A stretch of DNA of 64,000 nucleotides from Branchiostoma lanceolatum (taxonomy: Eukaryota > Chordata > Leptocardii > Amphioxiformes > Branchiostomatidae): positions 13,068,924 through 13,132,923 of the forward strand of contig NC_089732.1 of assembly GCF_035083965.1 (NCBI RefSeq), in the 5' to 3' direction. The notes beneath the pieces are model-generated. The model was not told the origin of the DNA, ran no database searches, and was given only the letters and a program-made list of their open reading frames with translations. This document shows positions 48,501-56,380 of this stretch, piece after piece (within the stretch, counting starts at the first letter, position 1; each line of letters opens with the position of its first letter). The position numbers were made by a program, and so were the translations under genes.

Positions 48501-49633
48501 GGACTGCCGTCCTTCTTGGTGACGATTACGACGGGGGAAGCCCACGGGCTCGTGCTGGGCTCGATGACGTCGTGGTCGAGCATCTCGGCAATTTGGTTAC
48601 GTAAGGCCTCTCGGCGATGGACGGGCGTGCGATATGGGCGTTGTTTGATTGGGGCGGCGTCGCCGGTGTCTATACGGTGCTGCACTAAATCGGTGCGGCC
48701 AAGGTCAAAGGAACCAGTAGAAAAACAGTCACGGTTTGCCTCTAAGCAATCTGAAAGTTCTTGCAATTGTGGTGGGGGAAGATCAATGTCGGACAGGTCG
48801 ATGACTGGTAGAGACGTTTTGGGGACACGTACCTTGGCCTTTTGCGTTGGCGGGATGACGGGTAAGGTGTCGGCGGCGTCTGCGATGGTGTAGGCGGCAT
48901 CAGGGTCAGAAGTGGCGTGGAATTGTCCAATGTTGATTCTCTCCGGGATTCGGACGGGATGATTGTTTGTGTTGAGGACCTGTACCATGGAACATCCCTG
49001 CTGGACATTAGCTACTGTCCGGGCGGTCGCCACTCCATCATAAGTAACGCGACGTGGGTCTGGCTCAAATACACCGACAAAGTCACATGGGGGAACTCCG
49101 CGGGATGAAGATAGCCTCACTGGGACTTTGGAGACAGAATTCGGCGGCAAGACAGTAGTACGACATACAAAGGCGTCCGACACAGGAGGGGCTAATGGCG
49201 GCCGCGACAGCAGGGGTACAGATGAAGATCCTATCTTTGCAGTGCCGGACGTAGGATTAATGGCAATGTTGTGGGAACGGCAGAATGGCCATCCAAGAAT
49301 CACATCGTTAGTGGACTGCCGCATGACATGAAAGAGTTCAACCGCTGAGATGGTACCCAGATGGACATGTGCTTGTAATGTTCCCACGATCTTAAGCTTG
49401 TCGCCATTGACGGAACGGACGGTTGTAGTGGATTGAGTCAATGGCAGATATCGTAGGGTGGGAGAACGGAGCCGAAAAGTGTCACTAATGATGGATATAC
49501 ACGAACCTGTGTCAAGAAGAGCTTGGGTTGGTGCGCCTTGGAGTTCAATGTCAATAAAAGGGGAACAGTCTGGGGTCGGGTTGGGCTGGGGAAAAGCTGG
49601 CTGCTGGCGCGCGCAGTCAGCTACTGTCCGTTT
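45566..49633 (-). CDS. pol: Gypsy pol polyprotein (protease, RT, RNase H, integrase)
   Basis: The frame is -1 relative to gag and is open from the frameshift site at 49630-49636 to the stop at 45566, about 1355 codons. The aspartic protease carries LLDTGSC near 49520. Counting from 49441, reverse transcriptase has KKDGSPRFCVDYRKLN near 309 and the catalytic YLDD at 416-419. RNase H has ATDAS near 563 and ends with the DADALSRR block near 676. Integrase has an HHCC zinc finger (H..H..CREC.SC, about 870-911), then a D939, D998, E1034 triad with 35 residues between the last two, and a C-terminal GPF/Y-type module near 1162. I see no chromodomain. The RNase H-integrase linker holds two copies of a VPSYAEAQ motif. 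No stop or frameshift interrupts it. Confidence 0.95.
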   Translation of the reverse strand, partial: KRTVADCARQQPAFPQPNPTPDCSPFIDIELQGAPTQALLDTGSCISIISDTFRLRSPTLRYLPLTQSTTTVRSVNGDKLKIVGTLQAHVHLGTISAVELFHVMRQSTNDVILGWPFCRSHNIAINPTSGTAKIGSSSVPLLSRPPLAPPVSDAFVCRTTVLPPNSVSKVPVRLSSSRGVPPCDFVGVFEPDPRRVTYDGVATARTVANVQQGCSMVQVLNTNNHPVRIPERINIGQFHATSDPDAAYTIADAADTLPVIPPTQKAKVRVPKTSLPVIDLSDIDLPPPQLQELSDCLEANRDCFSTGSFDLGRTDLVQHRIDTGDAAPIKQRPYRTPVHRREALRNQIAEMLDHDVIEPSTSPWASPVVIVTKKDGSPRFCVDYRKLNAVTVPDAHPLPRIDDTLDAMAGSCYFSTLDMRSAYWQVPVHPDDRHKTAFITSDNLWQFKRLPFGLMNSGATFQRLVQLCLAGVGWDVCLAYLDDIVVFTRTFDDHLHALQEVFTRFRRAGLKFNPAKCRFAQQEVTFLGHVVSRHGVAPDPANTCRVRDWPTPTCQKDARSFLGLASFYRKFVPGFATVAEPLVRLTDKNHRFKWTPACQTAFEHLKTQLTSPPLLAFPDFSREFYLATDASTFGIGAVLTQDHGTTRRVVAYASKTLSKTQRRWSTYDREFWAAVWAIRQFRPYLYGRQFQLSTDHRPLLSCRDTPLGDGITQDRRTRWAIELSTYEFDIQYRPGCINNDADALSRRPPSPTPADAEDVILRDAPSRAEVPPPPVSTPAPGVPSYAEAQAAVNAREDHGFNVAAPAPDVPSYAEAQEATDSDDDRDRDYGDQPTAAHVRSTHLATTPAIDFLEAQLNDTTLREVRRWLQDGAGQPPVLAARDRRRDLLAYHHEFDSLFLKDDLLYRQPTDLPPTAAPQLVLPRALADRVLPSLHDDTTTGHFGPARTLRRARDRFYWPGMTLDVARYCRECASCQQRRPPVPTPRAPFRHIVATRPFETVATDITYMPLSTAGNKYVLVVSDVFSKYVNLYAIPRQDAATVADKLFRDFIGQHGVPDQLHSDQGPQYESHLISELCTRLGIRKSRTSPYHPQGDGQVERFNRTMKDILAKCLAGRENDWDRILPHVALAYNTSLHTTTKRSPFYLVHGREARLPVDVACRLPATTAHLADLTTAITSVRDAIAQSHQTQDQQQAPRVNYHQYRVGDRVWLHHPPSALYKLRLPWTGPFTVIATLPPGEPAPILYRIQHDTGRQRQQVVHHNRLKPYIAPTRRLLPAPPAAAPDNRRRLPDAGHLGFAGFLQQHHLRPPDLPAAQPDPPPPAPVPVQLPAVPAPAVRTRSGRISRPPTLFMDLDYN

Positions 49634-49636
49634 CCC
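49600..49636 (-). promoter_or_regulatory. Programmed -1 ribosomal frameshift signal between gag and pol
   Basis: On the minus strand the heptamer G GGA AAC (49636-49630) sits in the gag frame as X XXY YYZ, seven bases before the gag stop at 49623-49621. After an 8-base spacer a hairpin can form: GCTG, bulged A, CTG, a CGCGCGC loop, CAG, CAGC (49621-49600). GGGAAAC with a spacer of this length is a well-established type of slippery site. Slipping back one base moves the ribosome into the open pol frame. Confidence 0.8.
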
Positions 49637-50511
49637 TGGGGTGGGGACGGGCAGTCGAAGGCGTAATGGCCGAACCCTCCGCAGTTATGGCATTGCTCGT
49701 CTGGTCGGACGGGGCGACGCGGACGTCGTGGCGTACGGCGTCGGTTCTCCGAGCGGGGAGGGTCGTCGTTGCGACGGCCGCTGTCTCGTCGGGCGGGCGG
49801 TGGTCCAGGGTCATCTTGGTGGTCACGGGCGCGACGGTCGGACTGTCGCTGGCTGCCGGCCTGGGACTGGAGAAGGTCGACGACTTCTGACAGTTTCGAC
49901 GCCAGCGTGGCGACGGTGGCGGTCAGGTCCGGTGTCGGCGCCCTGGTGGAGGTCACCCTGGCCGCGGTGTGGTCGGGCATGGCGTACTGGACGTCACGAG
50001 CAGCGGTGTGGCGGGCTTGTTCGCAGATGGCGGCTTGGCGGGTGGCTGCGTCAATGTCGGCGGGGCCGAACTCCATCACCCGGATTTTCAAGTCTTGGTC
50101 GAGGCCGGCCAAGAACCTGTCGAGGGACATGTGGGCCCGCCCGGCGTCGTTGAAATCGTCGTAGGCCAGCCTTACTAGCCGCTTGATCTCGGCGGCGTAG
50201 ACCGAGAGGCTTTCCGCCGGGCGCCTTGGCCTTGCGTTGGCCGCCCGACGGAACTCCTCCAGCAACTGTGGGCGGCCGAAGGGCCCGACCATGGCCGCTC
50301 GCAGGAGGTCAAGGTTGGCCTTGGTCGCATCCGGAAGTTCGGTATAGTAGCCGAACGCTGCGCCGGTGAGGTAGGTGGGGAGGTGGCGCAGCTTCGCTGG
50401 GTCGTCCAGTTGCTGGGACTCGGCCCAGACATCAAACTGCTGGCTCCAGAGCTGGAAATCGTCGCTCCCGTCGAAGGACGGGGGGAGTCTGGAACGTTGT
50501 GCGGCTGCCAT
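49621..50511 (-). CDS. gag: Gypsy gag protein with zinc knuckle
   Basis: About 296 residues from the ATG at 50511 (MAAAQRSRLPPSFDG) to TAG at 49621. The front half has the FQLWSQQFDVWAE and FGYYTEL blocks typical of Ty3/gypsy capsid regions. A basic Arg- and Pro-rich segment follows, then one CCHC zinc knuckle, CHNCGGFGHYAFDC, near the C-terminus, for RNA packaging. The frame is open upstream to 50556 without an ATG, so 50511 is the natural start. It overlaps pol at the frameshift site. Confidence 0.92.
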   Translation of the reverse strand: MAAAQRSRLPPSFDGSDDFQLWSQQFDVWAESQQLDDPAKLRHLPTYLTGAAFGYYTELPDATKANLDLLRAAMVGPFGRPQLLEEFRRAANARPRRPAESLSVYAAEIKRLVRLAYDDFNDAGRAHMSLDRFLAGLDQDLKIRVMEFGPADIDAATRQAAICEQARHTAARDVQYAMPDHTAARVTSTRAPTPDLTATVATLASKLSEVVDLLQSQAGSQRQSDRRARDHQDDPGPPPARRDSGRRNDDPPRSENRRRTPRRPRRPVRPDEQCHNCGGFGHYAFDCPSPPQGNGQ

Positions 50512-50543
50512 GGCGTGGATGAAAATATACTCGGAAGTATAGG

Positions 50544-50555
50544 CCGCTGCCACCA
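50544..50555 (-). other. Primer binding site, tRNA-Leu type
   Basis: Two bases inside the 5' LTR the minus strand reads TGGTGGCAGCGG, complementary to a ...CCGCTGCCA-CCA 3' end as found in animal tRNA-Leu(AAG). Complementarity covers 12 bases and then stops. The identification of the tRNA is from memory. Confidence 0.7.
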
Positions 50556-50557
50556 AT

Positions 50558-50722
50558 TGTTATGTAGCGATAACAAGGCTAAGAGAGGCACAGCCGCACA
50601 CACGGAGATGGACTTCAGACTGACTCCGGACCGCATGGTCGGAGGTTTATTAATCAGGGACAGTGCCCTAACTCGTCCCAGATGTCAATTATGTCATCCC
50701 CCCATATTTGGTGAATACTACA
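50558..50722 (-). repeat. 5' LTR of the gypsy element
   Basis: 165 bp, identical as read to 44916-45080, including the TGTAG and AACA ends. It should carry the promoter of the element; no clear TATA box is visible. Confidence 0.93.
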
Positions 50723-50726
50723 GTAT
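50723..50726 (+). repeat. Target-site duplication GTAT (right)
   Basis: Second copy of the 4 bases at 44912-44915. Confidence 0.85.
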
Positions 50727-51058
50727 ACCACCTCTCGTGTGAGGACTGTGACGCCCAGTACGTGGGTGAGACGGAAAGGGCCCTTAAGAAGAGGCTCACC
50801 GAGCACAAGAGAGACTCCTCCCCGGTGGCACAGCACATGAAGGCTCATAAACACAAACTTGAACAGAACGTCTCCATACTTGACAGAGAGAGCAGGTGGT
50901 TCGAGCGGGGGGTTAAAGAAGCCGTACACATTAGATCCCGGTCCCCCTCTTTGAACCGCGACCAAGGCCGCCACCGTCTCCCCCCCATCTACAATACTCT
51001 CGTGTCACGTGACCTAGTGACCTCTCGTAGGTCACGTGACAACCCAACTCAGAGCTGA
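50727..51058 (+). pseudogene. Penelope-like element, GIY-YIG endonuclease (right half)
   Basis: Continues the frame broken at 44915. It carries YHLSCEDCDAQYVGET (with a CX2C-type pair ahead of the YVGET that corresponds to the YIG half of the motif), KKRLTEHKRD and the later catalytic region with Arg, His and Glu residues typical of Penelope-like GIY-YIG nucleases. It ends with ...RDNPTQS and TGA at 51056-51058. The following GATGAAGGAGTGGTGGATGC and 'cacccgaaagc' resemble the 3' tail of such elements. Confidence 0.8.
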
Positions 51059-51404
51059 TGAAGGAGTGGTGGATGCCACCCGAAAGCTACTCAAGCTGCA
51101 ATATTTTAGTTGTGAGTATCAGTTTAATTCCTCAATATTTCTAAGGTAAAGGTATGACTGAGAAGACAACAAAGCACAAAAAAACGTAACAAAAATTCTT
51201 TCTTTATGTCTGGAATTCGTTGAGTGATGTGAAATCTTTAAAAAGTTGCTGACATTTGACATTTTGGTCGCGCTGAGAGCGCGCAAGGGTCGCCGTAGAG
51301 ATTCCACTTGAGCACGTTTTCCAGGAGTTCGGCGCTCTCACGGCGCTCTTGACCATTTTAGGTCGCCCTGAGAGCGCTGTGAGAGCGCCGTCCAAGTGGA
51401 ATGG

Positions 51405-52425
51405 CTCCAGCAAGCTTTTTTCAATGGACCAACCAATCATCAATCAAATATAAGGTCAAACAATTAGCAAACTAACCAACCAACCAATCACAAACAAGAA
51501 CAGTAACTCAATCAGCAGATGGCTAAAGAGGTTCATGATATGAGTAATTTCTCTTTATTTTCTAGTACATGTAGTTGTAACTTTGAAACTTTTTCACACC
51601 ATAGGCAACTATACATATTTCTGTTCAATGGTCTTCAACACCCCCAAGAAGTGTTGTGATTCTGTTTTGTATTCACATTGTTGTTGGGACAATTGTACAC
51701 ACAAGCACAATGTAAGAACGACAAAAGAAAATTCATCCAAATTGTGGTTTGATTTAACAAGACTGTTTTGATACAGAGTTGAACACAGTCATTTCAAAAC
51801 AATGAATTTCCATATTTCTGTGTTTGTTTATGTTTATGTTTATGTTTACTGCAGTGGCGGCATCTCCTTCCATGTGTAGGACAGTCCGCCCCCAGGAGGA
51901 ATAGGTGGTCTCTTGTCCTTTTGGGGAGCGGCTTCTTCAGTGCTGTAGTAGGAACAATACAGACAGAAGGACAACTGAATAAAAAGACTCTTTTTACACA
52001 ACCAAGAGATTTATCCCACCGACGTTTCGGTGACCATCTGTCACCTTCTTCAAGGCAATTCTGACTGGTTCGCATAGTAATGCAGCACAGGTTATGCTGC
52101 TTACACATAATGAGATGCATTCCCAAACGCAAAATATTTACATATGTACAATCACAGGAGATGACATCACTATGCGGTCCCAAACGTACAGAAGTGTAAC
52201 ACATACACAACTATCGATCAAAAAACAATGCAATTTCTTAAGGGACCGCATCCTTAAGAAATAGATAATAGAAAGACAACTGTTTTAGAGATGGCTATTT
52301 ATAAATGATAAGGCAGAACATTAGTGACAAGTCAGTATGTGCAGCTATGGCTGTGTATATTCTATAGAGAACTTTCACATTCCAGTCTAAATAAACGATA
52401 TTGACTTATTCATTGATTGATTGTA
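51405..52425. other. Intergenic, with a Penelope- or LINE-type 3' tail on the minus strand
   Basis: Mostly unremarkable AT-rich sequence. At about 51995-52065 the minus strand reads GAAGAAGGTGACAGATGGTC, 'accgaaacgtcggtgggata', a signature of retroelement 3' tails in animals. No coding part of the element remains and no host gene is recognisable. Confidence 0.4.
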
Positions 52426-52681
52426 GTCTCTACCAGACTAACTACGCCGGCTATAGGGAGAATATTTGCCGGGGGACTTCGAGGGTATCATTCGCAGGCG
52501 TTGCAAATTTGACCCTCTCTCCGTTGCCGACTCCCTTTATACAATTGACTCTTTTGGGCCAATTTCTACTATTTTCCCAGCGACCCGCAGAGGCTGGTAG
52601 AGCCTAGAATGATACCCTCGATGGCCAAAGTCCCCCGGCAAATATTCTCCCTATAGCCAGCGCAGTTAGTCTGGTAGAGAC
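52426..52681. mobile_element. MITE with long GTCTCTACCAGACTAACT inverted repeats
   Basis: 256 bp, with terminal inverted repeats of about 54 bases differing at only two positions, flanked by TA on both sides (52424-52425 and 52682-52683). The TA duplication suggests mobilisation by a Tc1/mariner-type transposase. A more diverged relative starts near 39847. No coding capacity. Confidence 0.85.
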
Positions 52682-52683
52682 TA

Positions 52684-54059
52684 ACCCCCATATTGGTATC
52701 CCTGTTTGCATGAACAGCAGATCAAGCATTTTTTCTAAATCTAAAGCTCTTCTGACCCTCGCAAGTAACACTGTACTACAACTCAAAGAAAAGAACACCA
52801 GAAGAAGAATTAAAAACCTATTGATAAAACACAACAATGCTGTGAACAGTTGAGATTCAATCCACTGAAATGCAAATAGGGACACCAACATCGCAGTCAG
52901 CACATGCCTGCTTTATTGATATGTGTGAAAACACACTACAAGACATGATAAGCTTGTGATAGCCTGTTTAATTTTTGCAGATATAAAATACCATCTAGTA
53001 TCTACTACAGGTTTCAGAATTGTTGTGTAATAGTGGGCCCAGGGGTTATTTGCAAGATATACTATTAAGAGTTGCAGTTAACAACTATTCTGTGTCTGTC
53101 ATCATATCTCCACTTTATACACTCCTGACTCTCACAAACATACGGATGTGTTTATGGTCTTAAACTTTTGGAACAAAATTTCCAGCACAAAATAGAAAAT
53201 GGAATATACCCATCACCAAGAGTCATTCAAGGCAAGCTCTTCCCTGTTTAAAAATAGCTACTAAAATCATTGCTTGTGTTTCGCTCAATTAGCTTTTGTC
53301 TACATAAAAACAATGGAGGGTCCACACAAGAGGAGCTGTATTTATTATGACTGGAAGGCAGTGAAAAATGATACTGAAAATAAAGTTCAATTAGTGGATA
53401 TGAACACTTGTTTGACGTCTTTTGTAGAGTTTGTTTGATGTGGGTTTGAGCAGAGTTAAGTATGTAAAAAACAAACAAAAGGAATGAGTGTTTTTCCTAA
53501 CCAGCTGCTGTCTTCGTGAATAGGTCTAAGTGGTCAACATTGTGCCAGTGACAAGGATGGTCCACTAAGTACAGTGAGTACTTGACAATTAGTACTTGAC
53601 AAGCATCCCGTAGTAAAAAGATCTATTCAAATATTGATAACTTGGGCCTATACTCTCCAAGCAGAGGTTAGGGTTCGGCTTGTATTAGATATCTTTTTAG
53701 GCATTTTTATTCAGGCTTTTTTGTCAGGTTTTCATTTTGTGCATCAGCCAACGGACGACAACAAGAAAACCTGACAAAGTAGAAAGCCTGATAAAAACGC
53801 ATAAAAAGACGTCCAAAATAATTTGCAACCTGACCTCTGCTTGGAGAGTTGGCCCTATGACTCAGTACATTATTACAAACACCAGAAGATGTGTACAGAA
53901 ATGTAACACTCTAAAAGGCTTTCCAACTCGCGTTTCAGTCCTGATTCCTAAACATGACAACAGTTTATGGTAAAGATTGACAACTAGAATCTGGACGCAT
54001 GGGTGCACTTCTCACAAATTCTGCAAGGTGTCTCTTCTACACAAGGAAAAATGCAGTAC
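52684..54059. other. NDUFA7 downstream region, no recognised exon
   Basis: AT-rich sequence expected to hold, or to lead to, the last coding exon of NDUFA7 on the minus strand. I looked for a short acceptor-preceded frame ending in a Trp- or Tyr-containing C-terminus and found none that convinces. Nothing else is recognisable. Confidence 0.4.
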
Positions 54060-54200
54060 CTTTCTCCCTCTGCGATGAGTTTTGTCTGTCCGTAGACCAC
54101 CTCGGGAGGAGCCATCAGTCGACGCCCATCCCTGGTGAGGTAGTAGTTATCTGACAACTTGTGACTGATGCCTCCGGGGAGGTTGGCTGGAGGGGGCGAT
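54060..54200 (-). CDS. NDUFA7: NDUFA7, coding exon 3
   Basis: Encodes the most conserved part of this complex I accessory subunit: SPPPANLPGGISHKLSDNYY followed by LTRDGRRLMAPPEVV. The pattern Pro-rich, LP(G)G.SHKLS.NYY.TRDGRR..PP is diagnostic. The exon is bounded by TTTCCCAG before 54200 and GTACTG after 54060 on the minus strand, with phase 2 on both sides; its first base A completes AG from exon 2 to give Arg. The protein must continue for about 30 more residues in an exon not found here. Confidence 0.9.
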
Positions 54201-54459
54201 CTGGGAAAGATTATGGTCAAAGCTACAGTAAAAAATCATAACCTTACGCCTATGGAGAAGGTAAAGAGGCTTGTGTCCATTCTATTTTTAGCCTCCTACA
54301 TTTGCTGCCCTGATATTTAAAGGGTAGCGAGTGTAGGAGCCCCGGTAGTAATTTTAGCTCCAGTTCCCTGCCAAACAGTCCGGCACCCGTCCCTAATTAA
54401 ACATTTGGCCCTGATGTCAGAAGTCTGTTCAAGTATGGGATATTCAATTCATATGTGAA

Positions 54460-54632
54460 GTACTGTAAATGCGTTTAAGTTCGTGTGGTTTTTATTTCGC
54501 AACAGTGCTATAGTCACATACAGCTACAGTATCAGATAAAAATGTTTGCGGTGGCTTTAAGGTTGCGGTGAAATGGTCGCCGCGAAAACCACGAACATAA
54601 AACCACCACAAACATTTCTGCATTTACAGTAT
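54460..54632. mobile_element. MITE with CTGTAAATGC ends
   Basis: Left CTGTAAATGCGTTTAAGTTC, right end on the other strand CTGTAAATGCAGAAATGTTT, flanked by TA on both sides, with mirrored 'gtggttttta' / 'gtggttttat' blocks inside. It lies in NDUFA7 intron 2. Similar 'cgcggtggttt' text near 33019-33125 may be a decayed relative. Confidence 0.65.
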
Positions 54633-54763
54633 TCTGCTAACTCCACTTTTCCTACCAGTCATTTGAATTCCCCGGATGTAAACAAAAACAGTGATCGCTC
54701 GTATTATTCTTTTGAGCCTAAATAGCGTGAAACTGTTAAACTGGTTTGAACTGCTTTTTTCAC

Positions 54764-54810
54764 CTGGTGGTCATGTCCTCTGCATATCGCAACTGCAACT
54801 GCCGAGACCC
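54764..54810 (-). CDS. NDUFA7: NDUFA7, coding exon 2
   Basis: 47 bases encoding GSRQLQLRYAEDMTT and two bases of the next codon. Human NDUFA7 has LQGKLQLRYQEISKRT at the same place. The acceptor is TGTTTCAG and the donor GTGAAA on the minus strand; phases 0 and 2 agree with both neighbours. The exon was found from the motif LQLRY and from the splice phases. Confidence 0.85.
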
Positions 54811-54893
54811 CTGAAACAGCAGATAGAAACAAAATCCTTAAGACTCATGATAGAAACAAAATCATATGCATTATCACTCATCTGTAATTTGAC

Positions 54894-55370
54894 TTAAAGG
54901 CACCCAGAGCATTTTATGGCTTGAAACTGGAAATATTCTAGTTGCTGTAATCTTTATGAAATTGACATTTAATGCCACTGTTTTGCCATTTGCATGCGGA
55001 TTTCTTATCAAAAGTGCTAAAAAAATAAGCTGCATTGTGACCTATTAGTTTCAAGCGCCTAGTGTTAATAGACCGATACCGTCAAAACATAGAAATGCAA
55101 AATTAAAACATAAAGATGCAAATATTTGACGGACATGCAGTCACTCGCTCATTGGTCGAACCGCTAAATGTAGTGGACAGTCAGGATCAGACTATTAGGG
55201 CTTGGATTTTCTATCAGTTCTCACCACACAACGACATCATATCTTTGCTCCTTTAATGTCGATATGTAATGGTATAGTGTTATTGAAACTTACTATGTGT
55301 AGGAATGACTAGAAATTGGAGTTTTTTTATTCAAGTTTCAAGCGTCATAAAATGCTCTGGATGCCTTTAA
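54894..55370. mobile_element. MITE with TTAAAGGCA ends, related family
   Basis: Left TTAAAGGCACCCAGAGCATT, 'ttatgg'; right end on the other strand TTAAAGGCATCCAGAGCATT, 'ttatgac'. 477 bp, non-coding, inside NDUFA7 intron 1. The TTAAAGGC ends link it to the family at 29814. Confidence 0.8.
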
Positions 55371-55771
55371 AGTTTTTAAATGTTCATATTAGACCCGTCT
55401 AAGTAAAGAAGTCCACACCATGTAAACAACTTTCACAACAAATCACTGTGTTGTCTTTTGTCAACTGTCTTTCGTGCTACGTTTCTGAAAGGTGATTTGC
55501 TAGCTTGTGATACATTATCCCCCCAACGACCTGGAGGTCAAGAGACTAGGCAGGTAGGTAGGTAGGTAACGTTAGGATACAAAGAACATACTGATAAAAT
55601 ATATTCGTCCTTCAAGCCCCCCTCCCCCTTTCTTGCCAAAGAATTATTTGTATAATTTTTGAAAACAGTGAAACGTGGCTGAAGCTACATCGCAAATCAG
55701 AAAATAGTTTTTCAATGCTATATCTATATGACTATACAGAATATAAACCGCCAGAAAAACGCAATATTTAC

Positions 55772-55822
55772 CCCTGCGAGCAAGTTTCGTAGCGCCCTGA
55801 TGAACGGGCTAGCAGTCGCCAT
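55772..55822 (-). CDS. NDUFA7: NDUFA7, coding exon 1
   Basis: NDUFA7 is a supernumerary subunit of mitochondrial complex I (NADH:ubiquinone oxidoreductase), peripheral on the matrix side. This exon encodes 17 residues, MATASPFIRALRNLLAG, matching the human start MASATRLIQRLRNWASG. The start is the only ATG in frame, and GTAAAT follows at 55771 in phase 0. The three exons found give about 79 residues against 113 in human, so about 30 C-terminal residues are missing from what I can see. The start lies 522 bp from, and divergent to, the RPS28 start, as in human, suggesting a shared promoter. Confidence 0.87.
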
Positions 55823-56310
55823 CTTGGACGTTACAATGTCAGGGAGAGACCGTTACTGTTTCATAACAAAGGCAGTGATGTTTTGATTGTTTCAATTAAT
55901 GACTTGTATGAATCAAGCGTATGAAGTGAAATCATTTTTTCTTTACAAAAATGATTTTTTGACAAAAAATTACTTTATGTTTAATATTTTAGACAATTTA
56001 CATAAGATGTAAAATGAAATGGTTTGTCCCCTTTTCTTGACCTGTGAGTTCACTAGTTACAACCAATACAGATTTTAGGGGTGGTTGCTCCTATGATGGA
56101 TGACAAGTGCTGTGCTCTTAAAAGAATTCAGAAACAATAATACGATATTAAATAAACGTTTTATTAATTTTTATAGCTAAAATAATTATTGTTTTATTGA
56201 TATCTGGACATTCAGTAAATATATAAACTTATTACGAATATTCTCACTCCCCTATACTTTATATTGGGCTACTCCAAGCCCCTGAAAATTAGTTTGGAAA
56301 CCCCGACAAT
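55823..56310. promoter_or_regulatory. Divergent NDUFA7/RPS28 intergenic promoter region
   Basis: About 490 bp separates the NDUFA7 start codon from the RPS28 TOP tract. It is AT-rich with little CpG and no obvious repeat. A bidirectional promoter is inferred from the gene arrangement. I see no clear TATA box, and the start sites are not determined except for the TOP tract. Confidence 0.5.
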
Positions 56311-56321
56311 CTTTCTCTTTT
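56311..56321 (+). promoter_or_regulatory. Terminal oligopyrimidine (TOP) tract of RPS28
   Basis: CTTTCTCTTTT lies 24 bases before the RPS28 ATG. Vertebrate and other animal ribosomal protein mRNAs begin within such a pyrimidine tract, which puts their translation under mTOR/LARP1 control. Transcription probably starts at a C in this tract. Confidence 0.65.
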
Positions 56322-56344
56322 GCACCCGCCATTGCTCAGTCAAA

Positions 56345-56380
56345 ATGGACAGGGGAGTAGCGCCTCAAAAACTCGCTCGG
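56345..56380 (+). CDS. RPS28: Ribosomal protein S28 (eS28), coding exon 1
   Basis: RPS28 (eS28) is a small protein of the 40S ribosomal head near the mRNA exit. This exon encodes MDRGVAPQKLAR, comparable to the human MDTSRVQPIKLAR. It is followed by a GTAGGG donor in phase 0. The whole coding sequence joins three exons (12, 16 and 40 codons) into 68 residues against 69 in human, with the rest nearly invariant. The very short 5' untranslated stretch and the TOP tract fit a ribosomal protein gene. Confidence 0.93.

Larger units (their letters stand above)
44916..50722 (-). mobile_element. Complete Ty3/gypsy LTR retrotransposon
   Basis: A 5.8 kb element on the minus strand: two 165-bp LTRs that I read as identical, TG...CA termini, a 4-bp target duplication, a tRNA-Leu-type primer binding site, gag, a -1 frameshift site, pol with protease, reverse transcriptase, RNase H and integrase, and a polypurine tract. 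Both open frames are uninterrupted. Identical LTRs mean a recent insertion; the copy may still be competent. There is no third frame for an envelope. It is inserted into a Penelope-like fragment. Confidence 0.95.
43772..51404. mobile_element. Foldback-type element bounded by CCATTCCACTTGGACGGCGC inverted repeats
   Basis: The left end starts CCATTCCACTTGGACGGCGC and continues CTCTCACCGCGCTCTCACGG, 'cgacct'. The right end, read on the other strand, repeats this with about two changes in the first 45 bases. Just inside the left end (about 43835-44190) lies a dense degenerate array of GAGCGCC and GACAGCGCGGC units, and weaker copies are inside the right end (about 51265-51380). No transposase is visible between the ends; the interior holds a Penelope-like fragment and a nested gypsy element. 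Removing the gypsy (5807 bp plus one target copy) leaves about 1.8 kb. The superfamily is unknown. Confidence 0.6.
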
